DNA of 64,000 nucleotides from Xenophilus sp003671765 (GTDB lineage Bacteria > Pseudomonadota > Gammaproteobacteria > Burkholderiales > Burkholderiaceae_C), in the NCBI GenBank assembly GCA_051414805.1, contig CP166702.1, forward strand, positions 3,410,001-3,474,000, read 5' to 3'. Positions within the stretch are counted from its first letter, which is position 1, and each line of letters opens with the position of its first letter. Of this stretch, positions 44,286-52,761 are shown in pieces. Under the pieces are notes generated by a model. It was not told the DNA's origin. It saw nothing but the letters and a program-made list of their open reading frames with translations, and searched no databases. The position numbers were made by a program, and so were the translations under genes.

Positions 44286-45536
44286 ATGAAAAGCACATCA
44301 CAGGACGTGGGAACGACCGCGACCATGGCCATCGCAGCGCGCGCCGATGGCCTGCATCCCACGCTTCCGCAGGACGGTCTCGCCGGCACGCTCGTGGGTC
44401 GCGTCTGGCGCCCGGGCGCGCCTGCCGGCCCGGCCGTGGTGGTGCTGCGCCCCGATGGCGTTTTCGACCTGAGCAGGCGCTTCCCCACCATGAGCACGCT
44501 GCTGGAGACCGGGCAGACCGGGCAGGCCGCGCACGCCGTGCATTCGGTCGCCGGCGAGTTCCTCTGCAGCGTCGATGCGTTGCTGGACAACAGCAGCCAG
44601 GCGGACGAGCGCGACCCCGCCCTGCCCTGGCTGCTGGCGCCCTGCGACCTGCAGGTCGTCAAGGCCGCCGGCGTGACCTTCGCCGCCAGCATGATCGAAC
44701 GCGTGATCGAGGAACAGGCCGGTGGCGACCCCAGCCGCGCACAGGGGCTGCGCAGCCAGGTCACGGCCTTGATCGGTGCCGACCTGTCCGGGATCCGGCC
44801 CGGCTCGGCCGAAGCGCAGGCGCTGAAGAAGCTCCTGCAGGACAAGAAGCTGTGGTCGCAGTACCTGGAGGTCGGCATCGGCCCCGACGCCGAGGTCTTC
44901 ACCAAGGCGCCGGTGCTGGCGTCTGTGGGGCACGGCCAGGACATCGGCATCCGCGCCGACTCGGCGTGGAACAACCCGGAGCCCGAAGTGGTGCTGGCCG
45001 TCAACAGCCGCGGCGATGTCGTGGGCGCGGCGCTGGGCAACGACGTCAACCTGCGCGACATCGAAGGCCGCAGCGCGCTGCTGCTGGGCAAGGCCAAGGA
45101 CAACAACGCGTCCTGCGCCATCGGCCCCTTCATCCGCCTCTTCGACGGCACCTTCGGCCTGGACCAGGTGCGCCGCGAGACCGTGCATCTGCACGTGGCC
45201 GGCCAGGACGGCTACACGCTGCAGGGCATCAACACCATGGCCAGCATCAGCCGCGACCCGCTCGACCTGGTGGCACAGACGCTGGCCTGCCACCAGTATC
45301 CCGACGGATTCATGCTGTTTCTCGGCACCCTGTTCGCCCCCACCGACGACCGGGACGAGCCCGGCGGCGGCTTCACCCACAAGCTGGGCGACGTGGTCAC
45401 CATCCACAGCCACTGGCTCGGAACGCTGAGGAACCGGGTCACCCATTGCGAGACCGCGCCGCCCTGGCGCTTCGGCCTGCGCGAGTTCATCCGCAACCTG
45501 GCCGAGCGCGGGCTGCTCGAGCGCGCGCGCCTGTGA
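44286..45536 (+). CDS. Fumarylacetoacetate hydrolase family protein (AraD1-like dehydratase)
   Basis: Protein of 416 residues, longer than typical FAH proteins. The catalytic-core segments are LEVGIGPDAEVFTKAPVLAS, then NNPEPEVVLAVNSRGDVVG, GNDVNLRDIEGRSALLLGKA and a C-terminal GDVVTIHSHWLGTLRNRV, as in the AraD1 group. Members of that group act as 2-keto-3-deoxy-pentonate dehydratases in oxidative xylose or arabinose breakdown. A xylanase gene lies next door on the same strand, which fits pentose use. The ATG at 44286 has a CCGGAG ribosome binding site. A simple FAH role in aromatic breakdown is the alternative. Confidence 0.85.
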   Translation: MKSTSQDVGTTATMAIAARADGLHPTLPQDGLAGTLVGRVWRPGAPAGPAVVVLRPDGVFDLSRRFPTMSTLLETGQTGQAAHAVHSVAGEFLCSVDALLDNSSQADERDPALPWLLAPCDLQVVKAAGVTFAASMIERVIEEQAGGDPSRAQGLRSQVTALIGADLSGIRPGSAEAQALKKLLQDKKLWSQYLEVGIGPDAEVFTKAPVLASVGHGQDIGIRADSAWNNPEPEVVLAVNSRGDVVGAALGNDVNLRDIEGRSALLLGKAKDNNASCAIGPFIRLFDGTFGLDQVRRETVHLHVAGQDGYTLQGINTMASISRDPLDLVAQTLACHQYPDGFMLFLGTLFAPTDDRDEPGGGFTHKLGDVVTIHSHWLGTLRNRVTHCETAPPWRFGLREFIRNLAERGLLERARL

Positions 45537-45633
45537 CGGCGAGCGCGCACGCCGACAGACCTGCACCTGCACCCTCGAAGTCCTGGGCGCATGCCGACCC
45601 GGGAGTGATTCCGTCCAACCCAAGGAGACAAGC

Positions 45634-48537
45634 ATGCAACTGACCATCGACTGTCGATCAACGGCAGCGCGCCAAGACGTCTGCCGCAGCGCGCCGCCAC
45701 GACCAGCTTCCACGCCTCGGCGTCCACAAACCATGCCTAGCGGGCCCCAGCTCAGGCGCATCCTGGTCGCGCTGCCCGCCGGACTGGTCATGGCGGGCGC
45801 AGCCCTGGCCGCCGAGCGGCCGACGGACCCGGCCCAGTGGCCGGCACTGAAGGACGTCTACAAGAACCACTTCTTCATCGGCAGCACCAACCTGGCCGCG
45901 AGCAACTTCGGGCCCGACGTGGTGCCGGGCGAGAACTCGACCGCCGCCATGACCGTGAAGCACTTCAATGCGGTCACGCCCAGCAACGCGCTCAAGCCCG
46001 ACTTCTGGAACGGCGGCAGCAGCAACCCGAACCCGAGCTTCCTCACCAACCTCAGCTCGGGCATCAATGCCGACATCAGCGCGGCCAACGCGCGTGGCGT
46101 CAAGGTCACCGGCCACGTGCTGGTGTGGCACAACCAGTCGGGGCAGTGGCCCGCCGCCAATGTGCTGACGGCCAACGGCGGATGGGAGACCCCCTGGGAC
46201 TACACCACCGCGAAGACGAACCTGGAGTACTACGTCCGGACCGTGGCCGGGCACTTCGACAAGGAACCCTTCAAGGTCTACGCGTGGGACGTCGTCAACG
46301 AGGCCTTCAAGGACAACCCCGACAACCCCGCCGACTGGCGCAATGCCCTGCGGACCGGCTACAGCCCGGAAGAGCGGCCCTCCCGCTGGGCCCAGGCCTA
46401 CGCGAAGGGCGGTAAGAGCTGGGACTACATGTACGACGCGTTCTTCTACGCGCGCCAGAACACGACGGCGATCCTGAACTACAACGACTTCAACGACAAC
46501 GAGCGCGCCTCGAAGGCCACCGCGATCGCGTCGATGGTCAAGGAATTCAACGAACGCTACGCCGCCGAGTCGGCCGCGGGCAAGGGCCGGATTCTCCTGG
46601 ATGACAAGGGCAAGCCGCGGCCACTGGTCGACGTCATCGGCACGCAGGGCCACTGGGACATGCGGCTCAACCTGGACGCCTTCGAACGGACCATCCGTAC
46701 CTACCTCGAGACCGGCGTGAACGTCGACCTGACGGAGCTCGACCTGGCGCCGACCCTGGGCCTCGACAAGGGCCAGCGGATCCAGAACGGCCCCGAGATG
46801 GACGCGCTCTTCATGGAGCAGGGCATCCAGTACGCGAAGCTGTTCAGCCTGCTCAAGGAATACGCGGCCGGCCCGGCCGGCCGCCACCCCGAGTACAAGG
46901 GCGGCGTGCACCGCGTCACCTGGTGGGGAATGACGGACCCGGGCTATCACACCAACGGGTATCCGTGGTCCGCAGTCGGCAAGCCGAAGGAGGCGTACTG
47001 GGCGACGACCGACCCGGAGCAGTACCTGATCGATGCGGGCCTGCCGCCCAACGGGGTCACCGCGACCTTCAGCTATGGCGGTGAGAGCTTCAAGGCCAGG
47101 ACCTGGGGCGGCAAGAACGCCCAGGCGATGCTCGACATCCACGTGCCGGCCGCGACCAAGAACGTCGTCTTCACCGCCGACAACGTGTCGCTGCCCCCGG
47201 GCTTTGCCGTCGAGAGCATGAAGTTCAACCCGCCCGACTGTGCCGTGATTCCCGGCAAGCCCTGCCATGTGACGGTGACGGCCCGAGGCCCCGCACCGAA
47301 GACAAGCTATGCGGAGAACACGGCCACCTTCGTACTGTCCTTCGGCAAGATGACCGTCGGCTGGATGGACGCCGCGAACGCGCTGGAAACGCCCCTGTCC
47401 TATGCCGACGTGCGCTTCAGCGATGGCGTGACGCAGTTCAAGCAGTACCAGACCACCTACGCCAGCGACGGCATGGCCAGGGCGACCGGCGTCACCGAGA
47501 TGAAGGCCGTGCCCAAGCATGGGCGCAGCACGCTCGTCCTGTCGGGCCGCGACCCGATGGACAGCCCGTTCGGCCTGCGGCTGCAGAAGCAGGCGGCGAC
47601 CGAGAAGGCGTGGCGACCCGTCACCCGGATCGAACCCGGGCGGACCTACATGGTGGTGTCCGACGGCCTGGGCTTCGAGGGACAGGCGCAGGCTGTGGCC
47701 CTGACCAACAGAAGCAAGCCGGCGACGACGAGCTCGCCGGAATCGCTGTCGCGCACGCCCGTCACGCTGCGTGGCGGCATCCTCTGGCCGTCGCGCAACG
47801 CCAATGCGCCCGAGAGCGAGCCCGCCCTGGCCCAGGACAACCTCAAGTTCATGTTCGAGGACGCGAAGAGCCCGACGCCGGGACCGTACGCGGGCCAGGA
47901 AGGGCACACCATGATCAGCTACATCCACGGCACCAACGTCTACCCGCACGTGGTGTTCAGGGGCAACGGCGCCACCGGCACGGTCGTGGGGGGCCAGAAC
48001 TCACTGATCACGCGACAGACCAATGGCCAGGAAGGTTCGCAGATCGCCGAGCGCGCGCTGGACCAGGCGGTGTGGTTCAACACGCCCATCGACCCGAAGA
48101 CCGGCGAGATGAAGATGTTCCTGTACAGCGAGAAGGACGGCGTCAAGCAGCACCATGTCCTGAAGGAAGTGGCCGACGGCGAGACGCCCAACCGGGATGC
48201 CGGGAACGCCATCAGCCAGCGCCAGGGGTCCGTCGGCGGCTTTGTCGCCCGCCAGGCCGAAAGCCCCAAGGAGGGCACCAGCGTGAAGCTGTATGCCTAT
48301 GACGTCGAGCCGTATGCGGCCGAGAACGAGCCGAACACGCCGACGGACCCGACGAACCCGACGAACCCGACGACCCCCACGACCCCGACCAACCCGACGA
48401 CGCCGCCCCCGACCGAGCCGGCGATGCCGATCGCCTTCCCGTTCACGCGAAGCGGTGGATCGCTGGGCACGGGCGACCTGGTGCTGGTGCTGGCCGGCCT
48501 CGCGGCGCTCGCCCTCGCCCGCCGCCGCCGGCACTGA
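45634..48537 (+). CDS. Secreted GH10 endo-1,4-beta-xylanase with GlyGly-CTERM sorting signal
   Basis: Large exported glycoside hydrolase of 967 residues. A signal-peptide-like hydrophobic stretch (about residues 42-61, LVALPAGLVMAGAALA) follows a 33-residue polar lead; the lead is kept because AAGGAG lies before the ATG at 45634, while the inner ATG at 45733 has none. The GH10 domain spans about residues 65-470 with acid/base Glu223 (DVVNEAF) and nucleophile Glu368 (DLTELDL). Residues 480-900 are of unknown fold. A Pro/Thr-rich linker (PTNPTNPTTPT) precedes the end GGSLGTGDLVLVLAGLAAL plus ARRRRH, a GlyGly-CTERM signal. A rhombosortase converges on it. Confidence 0.87.
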   Translation: MQLTIDCRSTAARQDVCRSAPPRPASTPRRPQTMPSGPQLRRILVALPAGLVMAGAALAAERPTDPAQWPALKDVYKNHFFIGSTNLAASNFGPDVVPGENSTAAMTVKHFNAVTPSNALKPDFWNGGSSNPNPSFLTNLSSGINADISAANARGVKVTGHVLVWHNQSGQWPAANVLTANGGWETPWDYTTAKTNLEYYVRTVAGHFDKEPFKVYAWDVVNEAFKDNPDNPADWRNALRTGYSPEERPSRWAQAYAKGGKSWDYMYDAFFYARQNTTAILNYNDFNDNERASKATAIASMVKEFNERYAAESAAGKGRILLDDKGKPRPLVDVIGTQGHWDMRLNLDAFERTIRTYLETGVNVDLTELDLAPTLGLDKGQRIQNGPEMDALFMEQGIQYAKLFSLLKEYAAGPAGRHPEYKGGVHRVTWWGMTDPGYHTNGYPWSAVGKPKEAYWATTDPEQYLIDAGLPPNGVTATFSYGGESFKARTWGGKNAQAMLDIHVPAATKNVVFTADNVSLPPGFAVESMKFNPPDCAVIPGKPCHVTVTARGPAPKTSYAENTATFVLSFGKMTVGWMDAANALETPLSYADVRFSDGVTQFKQYQTTYASDGMARATGVTEMKAVPKHGRSTLVLSGRDPMDSPFGLRLQKQAATEKAWRPVTRIEPGRTYMVVSDGLGFEGQAQAVALTNRSKPATTSSPESLSRTPVTLRGGILWPSRNANAPESEPALAQDNLKFMFEDAKSPTPGPYAGQEGHTMISYIHGTNVYPHVVFRGNGATGTVVGGQNSLITRQTNGQEGSQIAERALDQAVWFNTPIDPKTGEMKMFLYSEKDGVKQHHVLKEVADGETPNRDAGNAISQRQGSVGGFVARQAESPKEGTSVKLYAYDVEPYAAENEPNTPTDPTNPTNPTTPTTPTNPTTPPPTEPAMPIAFPFTRSGGSLGTGDLVLVLAGLAALALARRRRH

Positions 48538-48545
48538 AGCGAAGA

Positions 48546-48577
48546 AGCCGCCGCCGGGGCAAGACCCGGCGGCGGCT
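48546..48577. terminator. Convergent hairpin between xylanase and rhombosortase genes
   Basis: A perfect 13-bp stem (AGCCGCCGCCGGG with CCCGGCGGCGGCT) and a 6-base loop lie 8 bases after the xylanase stop and reach into the stop codon of the opposing gene. There is no T-run, but its position between convergent genes suggests a two-way terminator or mRNA-end stabiliser. Confidence 0.6.
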
Positions 48578-49191
48578 CATCCTCGCCGCCATCGCGGCCA
48601 GATGCCCTGCCAAAGGCAAAGCACCCCGGCGCACAGCGCGCCGTACAGGTGGGCTTCGACCAGCACCTCGCCACCGATCAGCGCACGTTGCGCGTCCGAG
48701 GGCGGGTGGACCATCTGCCAGCCGATGCGTGCGACGACCGCAGCCAGGACCACCCAGGCCACGCGATCGCCGCGCCAGGCACGTGGCGCCAGCACCCAGA
48801 CGAACAGCCCGTAGAGCACGCCCGAGAGGCCCGCGTAGTTCGTGGCCTGCGGCGATGCCACCAGCAGCGCAAGCCCCACGCCGAGCGCCAGCACGATGAG
48901 CGCGGCAGCCCAGGCGCGCCAGCTGCGGGTGCCTGCGGCGAGCGCGGCGCACAGCGCGAGACCGGCGACGTTCAGCAGGCAGTGCGCCCAGCCCAGATGC
49001 ACCACGTGCGCGGTCAGCAGACGCCACGGCTGTCCGCCGAGCACGGCCGCGCGTTCGTAGCGCAGCGCGTCGTACACCGTCTCGCCGCCCGCCTGCAGGG
49101 CCAGCATCAGCCCGGCGAGCGCGATGGGAACGAGCCAGTTGGCGAAGGCGCGCGGTGAATGCCTGGTCCCGGCCCGAAGGCCGCGGATCAA
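48577..49191 (-). CDS. rrtA: Rhomboid-family GlyGly-CTERM serine protease (rhombosortase)
   Basis: Membrane protease of about 204 residues with six predicted helices. It shows GGQPWRLLTAHVVHLGWAHCLLNVAG (helix-2 His/Asn region), the serine motif NYAGLSGVLYGLFVW (GxSG) and the catalytic-His helix EAHLYGALCGV-like (EAHLYGALCAGV). These match the rhombosortase group that cleaves GlyGly-CTERM proteins. The xylanase that converges on it carries such a signal. Start: the only option joined to the upstream gene is TTG at 49191, whose last bases form the stop TGA of the epimerase gene (TTGA). It is therefore the last cistron of the propionate operon. Confidence 0.82.
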   Translation of the reverse strand: MIRGLRAGTRHSPRAFANWLVPIALAGLMLALQAGGETVYDALRYERAAVLGGQPWRLLTAHVVHLGWAHCLLNVAGLALCAALAAGTRSWRAWAAALIVLALGVGLALLVASPQATNYAGLSGVLYGLFVWVLAPRAWRGDRVAWVVLAAVVARIGWQMVHPPSDAQRALIGGEVLVEAHLYGALCAGVLCLWQGIWPRWRRG

Positions 49192-49676
49192 CGCGACCCC
49201 GCCAGGGCCCCGAAGGCCTTCACCACCTCCGGCGGCGCCTGCACCAGCTCGACGAGCACGCCCTCCCCCGCGATCGGGAACTCGTCGCTGGCCTTGGGGT
49301 GCAGGAAGCAGATGTCGAAGCCTGCCGCACCCTGGCGGATGCCGCCCGGCGCGAAGCGCACCCCTTGTGCGGTGAGCCATTCCACCGCCTTCGGCAGGTC
49401 GTCGATCCACAGCCCGATGTGGTTGAGCGGCGTAGCGTGCACGGCGGGTTTCTTCTCGGGGTCGAGCGGCTGCATCAGGTCGACCTCGACCTTGAAGGGC
49501 CCCTCGCCGATGGCGCAGATGTCCTCGTCGACGTTCTCGCGTTCGCTGCGGAAGGTGCCGGTCACCGAGAGGCCCAGCATGTCGACCCACAGCTTCTGCA
49601 GGCGCAGCTTGTCGGGGCCGCCGATGGCGATCTGCTGGACGCCCAGGACTTTGAAGGGCCGGTTCGGTACGCTCAT
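49188..49676 (-). CDS. VOC-family protein, probable methylmalonyl-CoA epimerase
   Basis: Glyoxalase-fold protein of 162 residues. It has the N-terminal His/Glu region VLGVQQIAIGGPDKLRLQKLW and a second half with LNHIGLWIDDLPKAVEWLT and LVELVQAPPEV, giving the spaced His and Glu metal ligands of the VOC family. It may be annotated lactoylglutathione lyase, but it lies in the same coupled operon as methylmalonyl-CoA mutase, meaB and propionyl-CoA carboxylase. The enzyme still missing there is the epimerase that turns (S)- to (R)-methylmalonyl-CoA. Start overlaps the bioB stop (ATGA). The epimerase call is by context. Confidence 0.8.
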   Translation of the reverse strand: MSVPNRPFKVLGVQQIAIGGPDKLRLQKLWVDMLGLSVTGTFRSERENVDEDICAIGEGPFKVEVDLMQPLDPEKKPAVHATPLNHIGLWIDDLPKAVEWLTAQGVRFAPGGIRQGAAGFDICFLHPKASDEFPIAGEGVLVELVQAPPEVVKAFGALAGSR

Positions 49677-50695
49677 GGGTGCTCTCCTGCCTGGACCTGG
49701 ACCGCACGCGTCGCGTAGCCCAGCTTGTGCAGCAGCGCGCGGTCGGCCTCCACGTCGGGGTTGCCGGTGACGAGCAGCTTGTCGCCGTAGAAGATGGAAT
49801 TGGCGCCGGCCAGGAAGCACAGCGCCTGCACCGCCTCGCCGAGCTGCTGGCGTCCCGCCGACAGGCGCACGCGCGCCGTCGGCATGGTGATGCGCGCCAC
49901 GGCAATGACGCGCACGAAATCCAGCGGATCGATGGGCGGCGCGTCGGCCAGCGGCGTGCCGGGCACGCGCACCAGGCTGTTGATGGGCACCGACTCCGGG
50001 TACGGGTCGAGGTTGGCGATCTGCGCGATCAGGCCCGCGCGGTGCACCGGTGCCTCGCCCATGCCGACGATGCCGCCGCAGCACACGCTGATGCCCGCGG
50101 CACGCACGTGGGCGAGCGTGTCGAGGCGGTCCTGGTAGCTGCGGGTGTCGACGATGTCGCCGTAGTACTCGGGCGCGGTGTCGAGGTTGTGGTTGTAGTA
50201 GTCCAGGCCGGCGGCACGCAAGGCCTGCGCCTGGTGCGCCTCGAGCATGCCCAGCGTGGCGCAGGACTGCAGGCCCAGCCCCTTCACCGCGCCGATCAGC
50301 TCGGCCACCTTCTCGATGTCCCGGTCCTTGGGCGCGCGCCAGGCGGCGCCCATGCAGAAGCGCGTGGCACCGGCGTCCTTGGCAGCCTGCGCGGCGCGCG
50401 TGACCTCCTCCACGCTCATCAGCTTCTGCGCCTGCACGCCGGTGTCGAACTCGGCCGACTGCGGACAGTAGCCGCAATTCTCCGGGCAGCCGCCGGTCTT
50501 GACCGACAGCAGCGTGGCCAGCTCGATATCGCGCGCCGGCCAGTGGGCCCGGTGCACCGTCTGCGCCTGGAACAGCAGTTCGTCGAACGGCAGGTCGAGC
50601 AGCGCCTGCACCGCCTCGACCGACCAGCGCACAGGCTCGGCCGACGGCGCGGCTCTCCGGTGCAGCGTGACGGTGGCCAGATCGTTCGCACCCAT
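49673..50695 (-). CDS. bioB: Biotin synthase BioB
   Basis: Radical-SAM enzyme of 340 residues that inserts sulfur into dethiobiotin. The radical-SAM cluster motif CxxxCxxC is in KTGGCPENCGYCPQSAEF, and YYNHNLDTAPEYYGDIV and the conserved RxxRVRLSAGRQ-like segment (RVRLSAGRQQLG) are typical. It is placed between pccA and the epimerase: its ATG overlaps the pccA stop by one base (TGATG). Biotin made here is the cofactor of PccA, so the linkage has a simple rationale. Other bio genes are not in the window. Confidence 0.95.
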   Translation of the reverse strand: MGANDLATVTLHRRAAPSAEPVRWSVEAVQALLDLPFDELLFQAQTVHRAHWPARDIELATLLSVKTGGCPENCGYCPQSAEFDTGVQAQKLMSVEEVTRAAQAAKDAGATRFCMGAAWRAPKDRDIEKVAELIGAVKGLGLQSCATLGMLEAHQAQALRAAGLDYYNHNLDTAPEYYGDIVDTRSYQDRLDTLAHVRAAGISVCCGGIVGMGEAPVHRAGLIAQIANLDPYPESVPINSLVRVPGTPLADAPPIDPLDFVRVIAVARITMPTARVRLSAGRQQLGEAVQALCFLAGANSIFYGDKLLVTGNPDVEADRALLHKLGYATRAVQVQAGEHP

Positions 50696-52761
50696 CACAC
50701 GAACTCCAGGATCACCTGGTCCACGGCCAGCGATTCGCCCTTGGCGGCCGAGATCTTGCCCACCACGCCATCTTGCGCCGCGAAGAGCACGTTCTCCATC
50801 TTCATCGCCTCGATCACGGCCAGCTTCTCGCCGGCCTGCACCTGCTGGCCTTCCTTGACCGCCACATCGACCAGCAGGCCGGGCATGGGCGACATGAGGA
50901 ACTTGCTCAGGTCCGGCGGTGCCTTGTAGGGCATGAGGCCCAGCAGCCGCGCGCCGAGGGGCGAGAGCACCATCGCCTCGATCTGCGTGCCGTTGTGCTG
51001 CACGCGCAGCGCGAGCGGGTTCTTGCCGGCGCCGCGCTCCACCTGGGCGGTGAAGGGCACACTGCCCTGCCCCTTGTCCACGCGGCCCTCGAACCGGATG
51101 CTGCCGAGCGGCGACATGCTGTCGATTCGATAGCTGTTCGCGCCCACAGTGACGGCGCTGGAGCCTGTTTTCCCCTGGAAATCGGTGACCGAGACCGGCG
51201 TGTGCACATGCTGGCCATTGGCCGCCAGCGTGACGACGACGAATTGCTCGCGCACCTTCACGCCATGCCCCTCGAGCTGCCCGCTGATGCCCGAGGCCCG
51301 CGCGCGGTAGCGGCGATGCACGTACGCCGCCAGCGCGACGAGGAAGTCCGGGTCGCCGTGCGGCACGTCTTCCGCGCGGAAGCCGTGGCCGTAGTGCTCG
51401 GCGATGAAGCCGGTGTTGAAGTCGCCCGAGACGAACTTCGGGTGCGCCAGCAGTGCCGCCTGGAAGGGGATGTTGCTGTGGATGCCGCGAATGACGAAGC
51501 CGTTGAGCGCCTCGCGCATCAGCGCGATGGCGTGCGGCCGGTCGCGCCCGTGCACGATCAGCTTGGCGATCATCGAGTCGTAGTACATCGGGATCTCGCC
51601 GCCCTCGTAGACGCCGGTGTCCACGCGCACGCCGTAGTCGTCGGCAGCGTTGGGCTGCGAGGCGCTGAGCGACTCGACCGGCGGCTGGAACTTCACCAGC
51701 CGGCCGGTGGACGGCAGGAAGTTGCGGAACGGGTCCTCGGCGTTGATGCGGCACTCGATGGCCCAGCCGTCGCGCTTCACGTCGGCCTGCGTGAGCGGCA
51801 GCTTCTCGCCCGCCGCCACGCGGATCATCAGCTCGACCAGATCGAGCCCCGTGATGCACTCGGTGACCGGGTGCTCGACCTGCAGCCGCGTGTTCATCTC
51901 CAGGAAGTAGAAGTCCTGGTCCTTGCCGACCACGAACTCCACCGTGCCGGCCGACTGGTACTTCACCGCCTTGGCCAGCGCCACGGCCTGCTCGCCCATG
52001 GCCTTGCGCGTGGCCTCGCTGATGAAGGGCGATGGCGCTTCCTCGATCACCTTCTGGTGGCGGCGCTGGATGGAGCATTCGCGCTCGTTGAGGTAGATCA
52101 CGTTGCCGTGCGCGTCGCCCAGCACCTGGATCTCGATGTGGCGCGGCTCCTGCACGAACTTCTCGATGAAGATGCGGTCGTCGCCGAAGGAGTTGCGCGC
52201 CTCGTTCTGGCAGGCGGTGAAGCCTTCGAGCGCCTCCTTGTCGTTGTAGGCCACGCGCAGGCCCTTGCCGCCGCCGCCGGCACTGGCCTTGATCATCACC
52301 GGGTAGCCGATGTCCTTCGCGATCTGCACCGCGCGCTCGGCCGACTCGATGGCATCGTTCCAGCCCGGGATGGTGTTGACCTTGGCCTCGTTGGCGAGCT
52401 TCTTGGAGGCGATCTTGTCGCCCATCGCCGCGATCGAGTAGTGCTTGGGGCCGATGAAGGCGATGCCCTCCTCTTCCACGCGCCTGGCGAAGGCCTCGTT
52501 CTCCGACAGGAAGCCATAGCCCGGGTGCACCGCCTCGGCGCCCGTCTTCTTGCAGGCTTCGATGATGCGGTCGGCCTGCAGGTAGGACTCGCGGGAGGGC
52601 GCCGCGCCGATGTGCACGGCCTCGTCGGCCAGCTCGACATGACGAGCGTCCTTGTCGGCGTCCGAATACACGGCCACCGTGGCGATGCCCATCTTGCGGG
52701 CGGTCTTGATGACGCGGCAGGCGATTTCTCCGCGGTTGGCGATAAGGATCTTCTTAAACAT
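50695..52761 (-). CDS. pccA: Propionyl-CoA carboxylase, biotin-containing alpha subunit PccA
   Basis: Biotin-dependent carboxylase subunit of 688 residues. Residues 1-450 are the biotin carboxylase (FKKILIANRGEIACRVI, GGGGKGLRVAYN, FLEMNTRLQVEHPVTE). Residues about 480-600 are the BT linker domain, and the C-terminus is a biotinyl domain with VIEAMKMENVLFA (biotin on the Lys). With PccB it makes methylmalonyl-CoA from propionyl-CoA. Residues about 530-548 in the BT domain are encoded by a palindromic repeat element. A truncated second copy of the gene start lies just upstream. The start at 52761 has GGAG 7 bases before it. Confidence 0.94.
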   Translation of the reverse strand: MFKKILIANRGEIACRVIKTARKMGIATVAVYSDADKDARHVELADEAVHIGAAPSRESYLQADRIIEACKKTGAEAVHPGYGFLSENEAFARRVEEEGIAFIGPKHYSIAAMGDKIASKKLANEAKVNTIPGWNDAIESAERAVQIAKDIGYPVMIKASAGGGGKGLRVAYNDKEALEGFTACQNEARNSFGDDRIFIEKFVQEPRHIEIQVLGDAHGNVIYLNERECSIQRRHQKVIEEAPSPFISEATRKAMGEQAVALAKAVKYQSAGTVEFVVGKDQDFYFLEMNTRLQVEHPVTECITGLDLVELMIRVAAGEKLPLTQADVKRDGWAIECRINAEDPFRNFLPSTGRLVKFQPPVESLSASQPNAADDYGVRVDTGVYEGGEIPMYYDSMIAKLIVHGRDRPHAIALMREALNGFVIRGIHSNIPFQAALLAHPKFVSGDFNTGFIAEHYGHGFRAEDVPHGDPDFLVALAAYVHRRYRARASGISGQLEGHGVKVREQFVVVTLAANGQHVHTPVSVTDFQGKTGSSAVTVGANSYRIDSMSPLGSIRFEGRVDKGQGSVPFTAQVERGAGKNPLALRVQHNGTQIEAMVLSPLGARLLGLMPYKAPPDLSKFLMSPMPGLLVDVAVKEGQQVQAGEKLAVIEAMKMENVLFAAQDGVVGKISAAKGESLAVDQVILEFV
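51118..51172 (+). repeat. Two-hairpin dispersed element, copy 3 (inside pccA)
   Basis: Palindrome GCTGTCGATTCGATAGC (51118-51134; one change from the others) followed by an arm with a second hairpin, GCGCC-N8-GGCGC, and GCTGGAGCCTG. The element lies in frame within pccA and encodes about 18 residues of the BT domain (ending ANSYRIDS). It reads in the direction opposite to pccA. Confidence 0.75.

Noticed and set aside
48334..48420. Tandem ACGAACCCG-like repeats as a minisatellite or CRISPR-like array
   Set aside because: They encode the Pro/Thr-rich linker of the xylanase and have no spacers.
45733..48537. Shorter xylanase start at 45733, directly before the signal peptide
   Set aside because: No ribosome binding site is seen there, while AAGGAG stands before 45634. 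The shorter form is still possible from the signal-peptide view.
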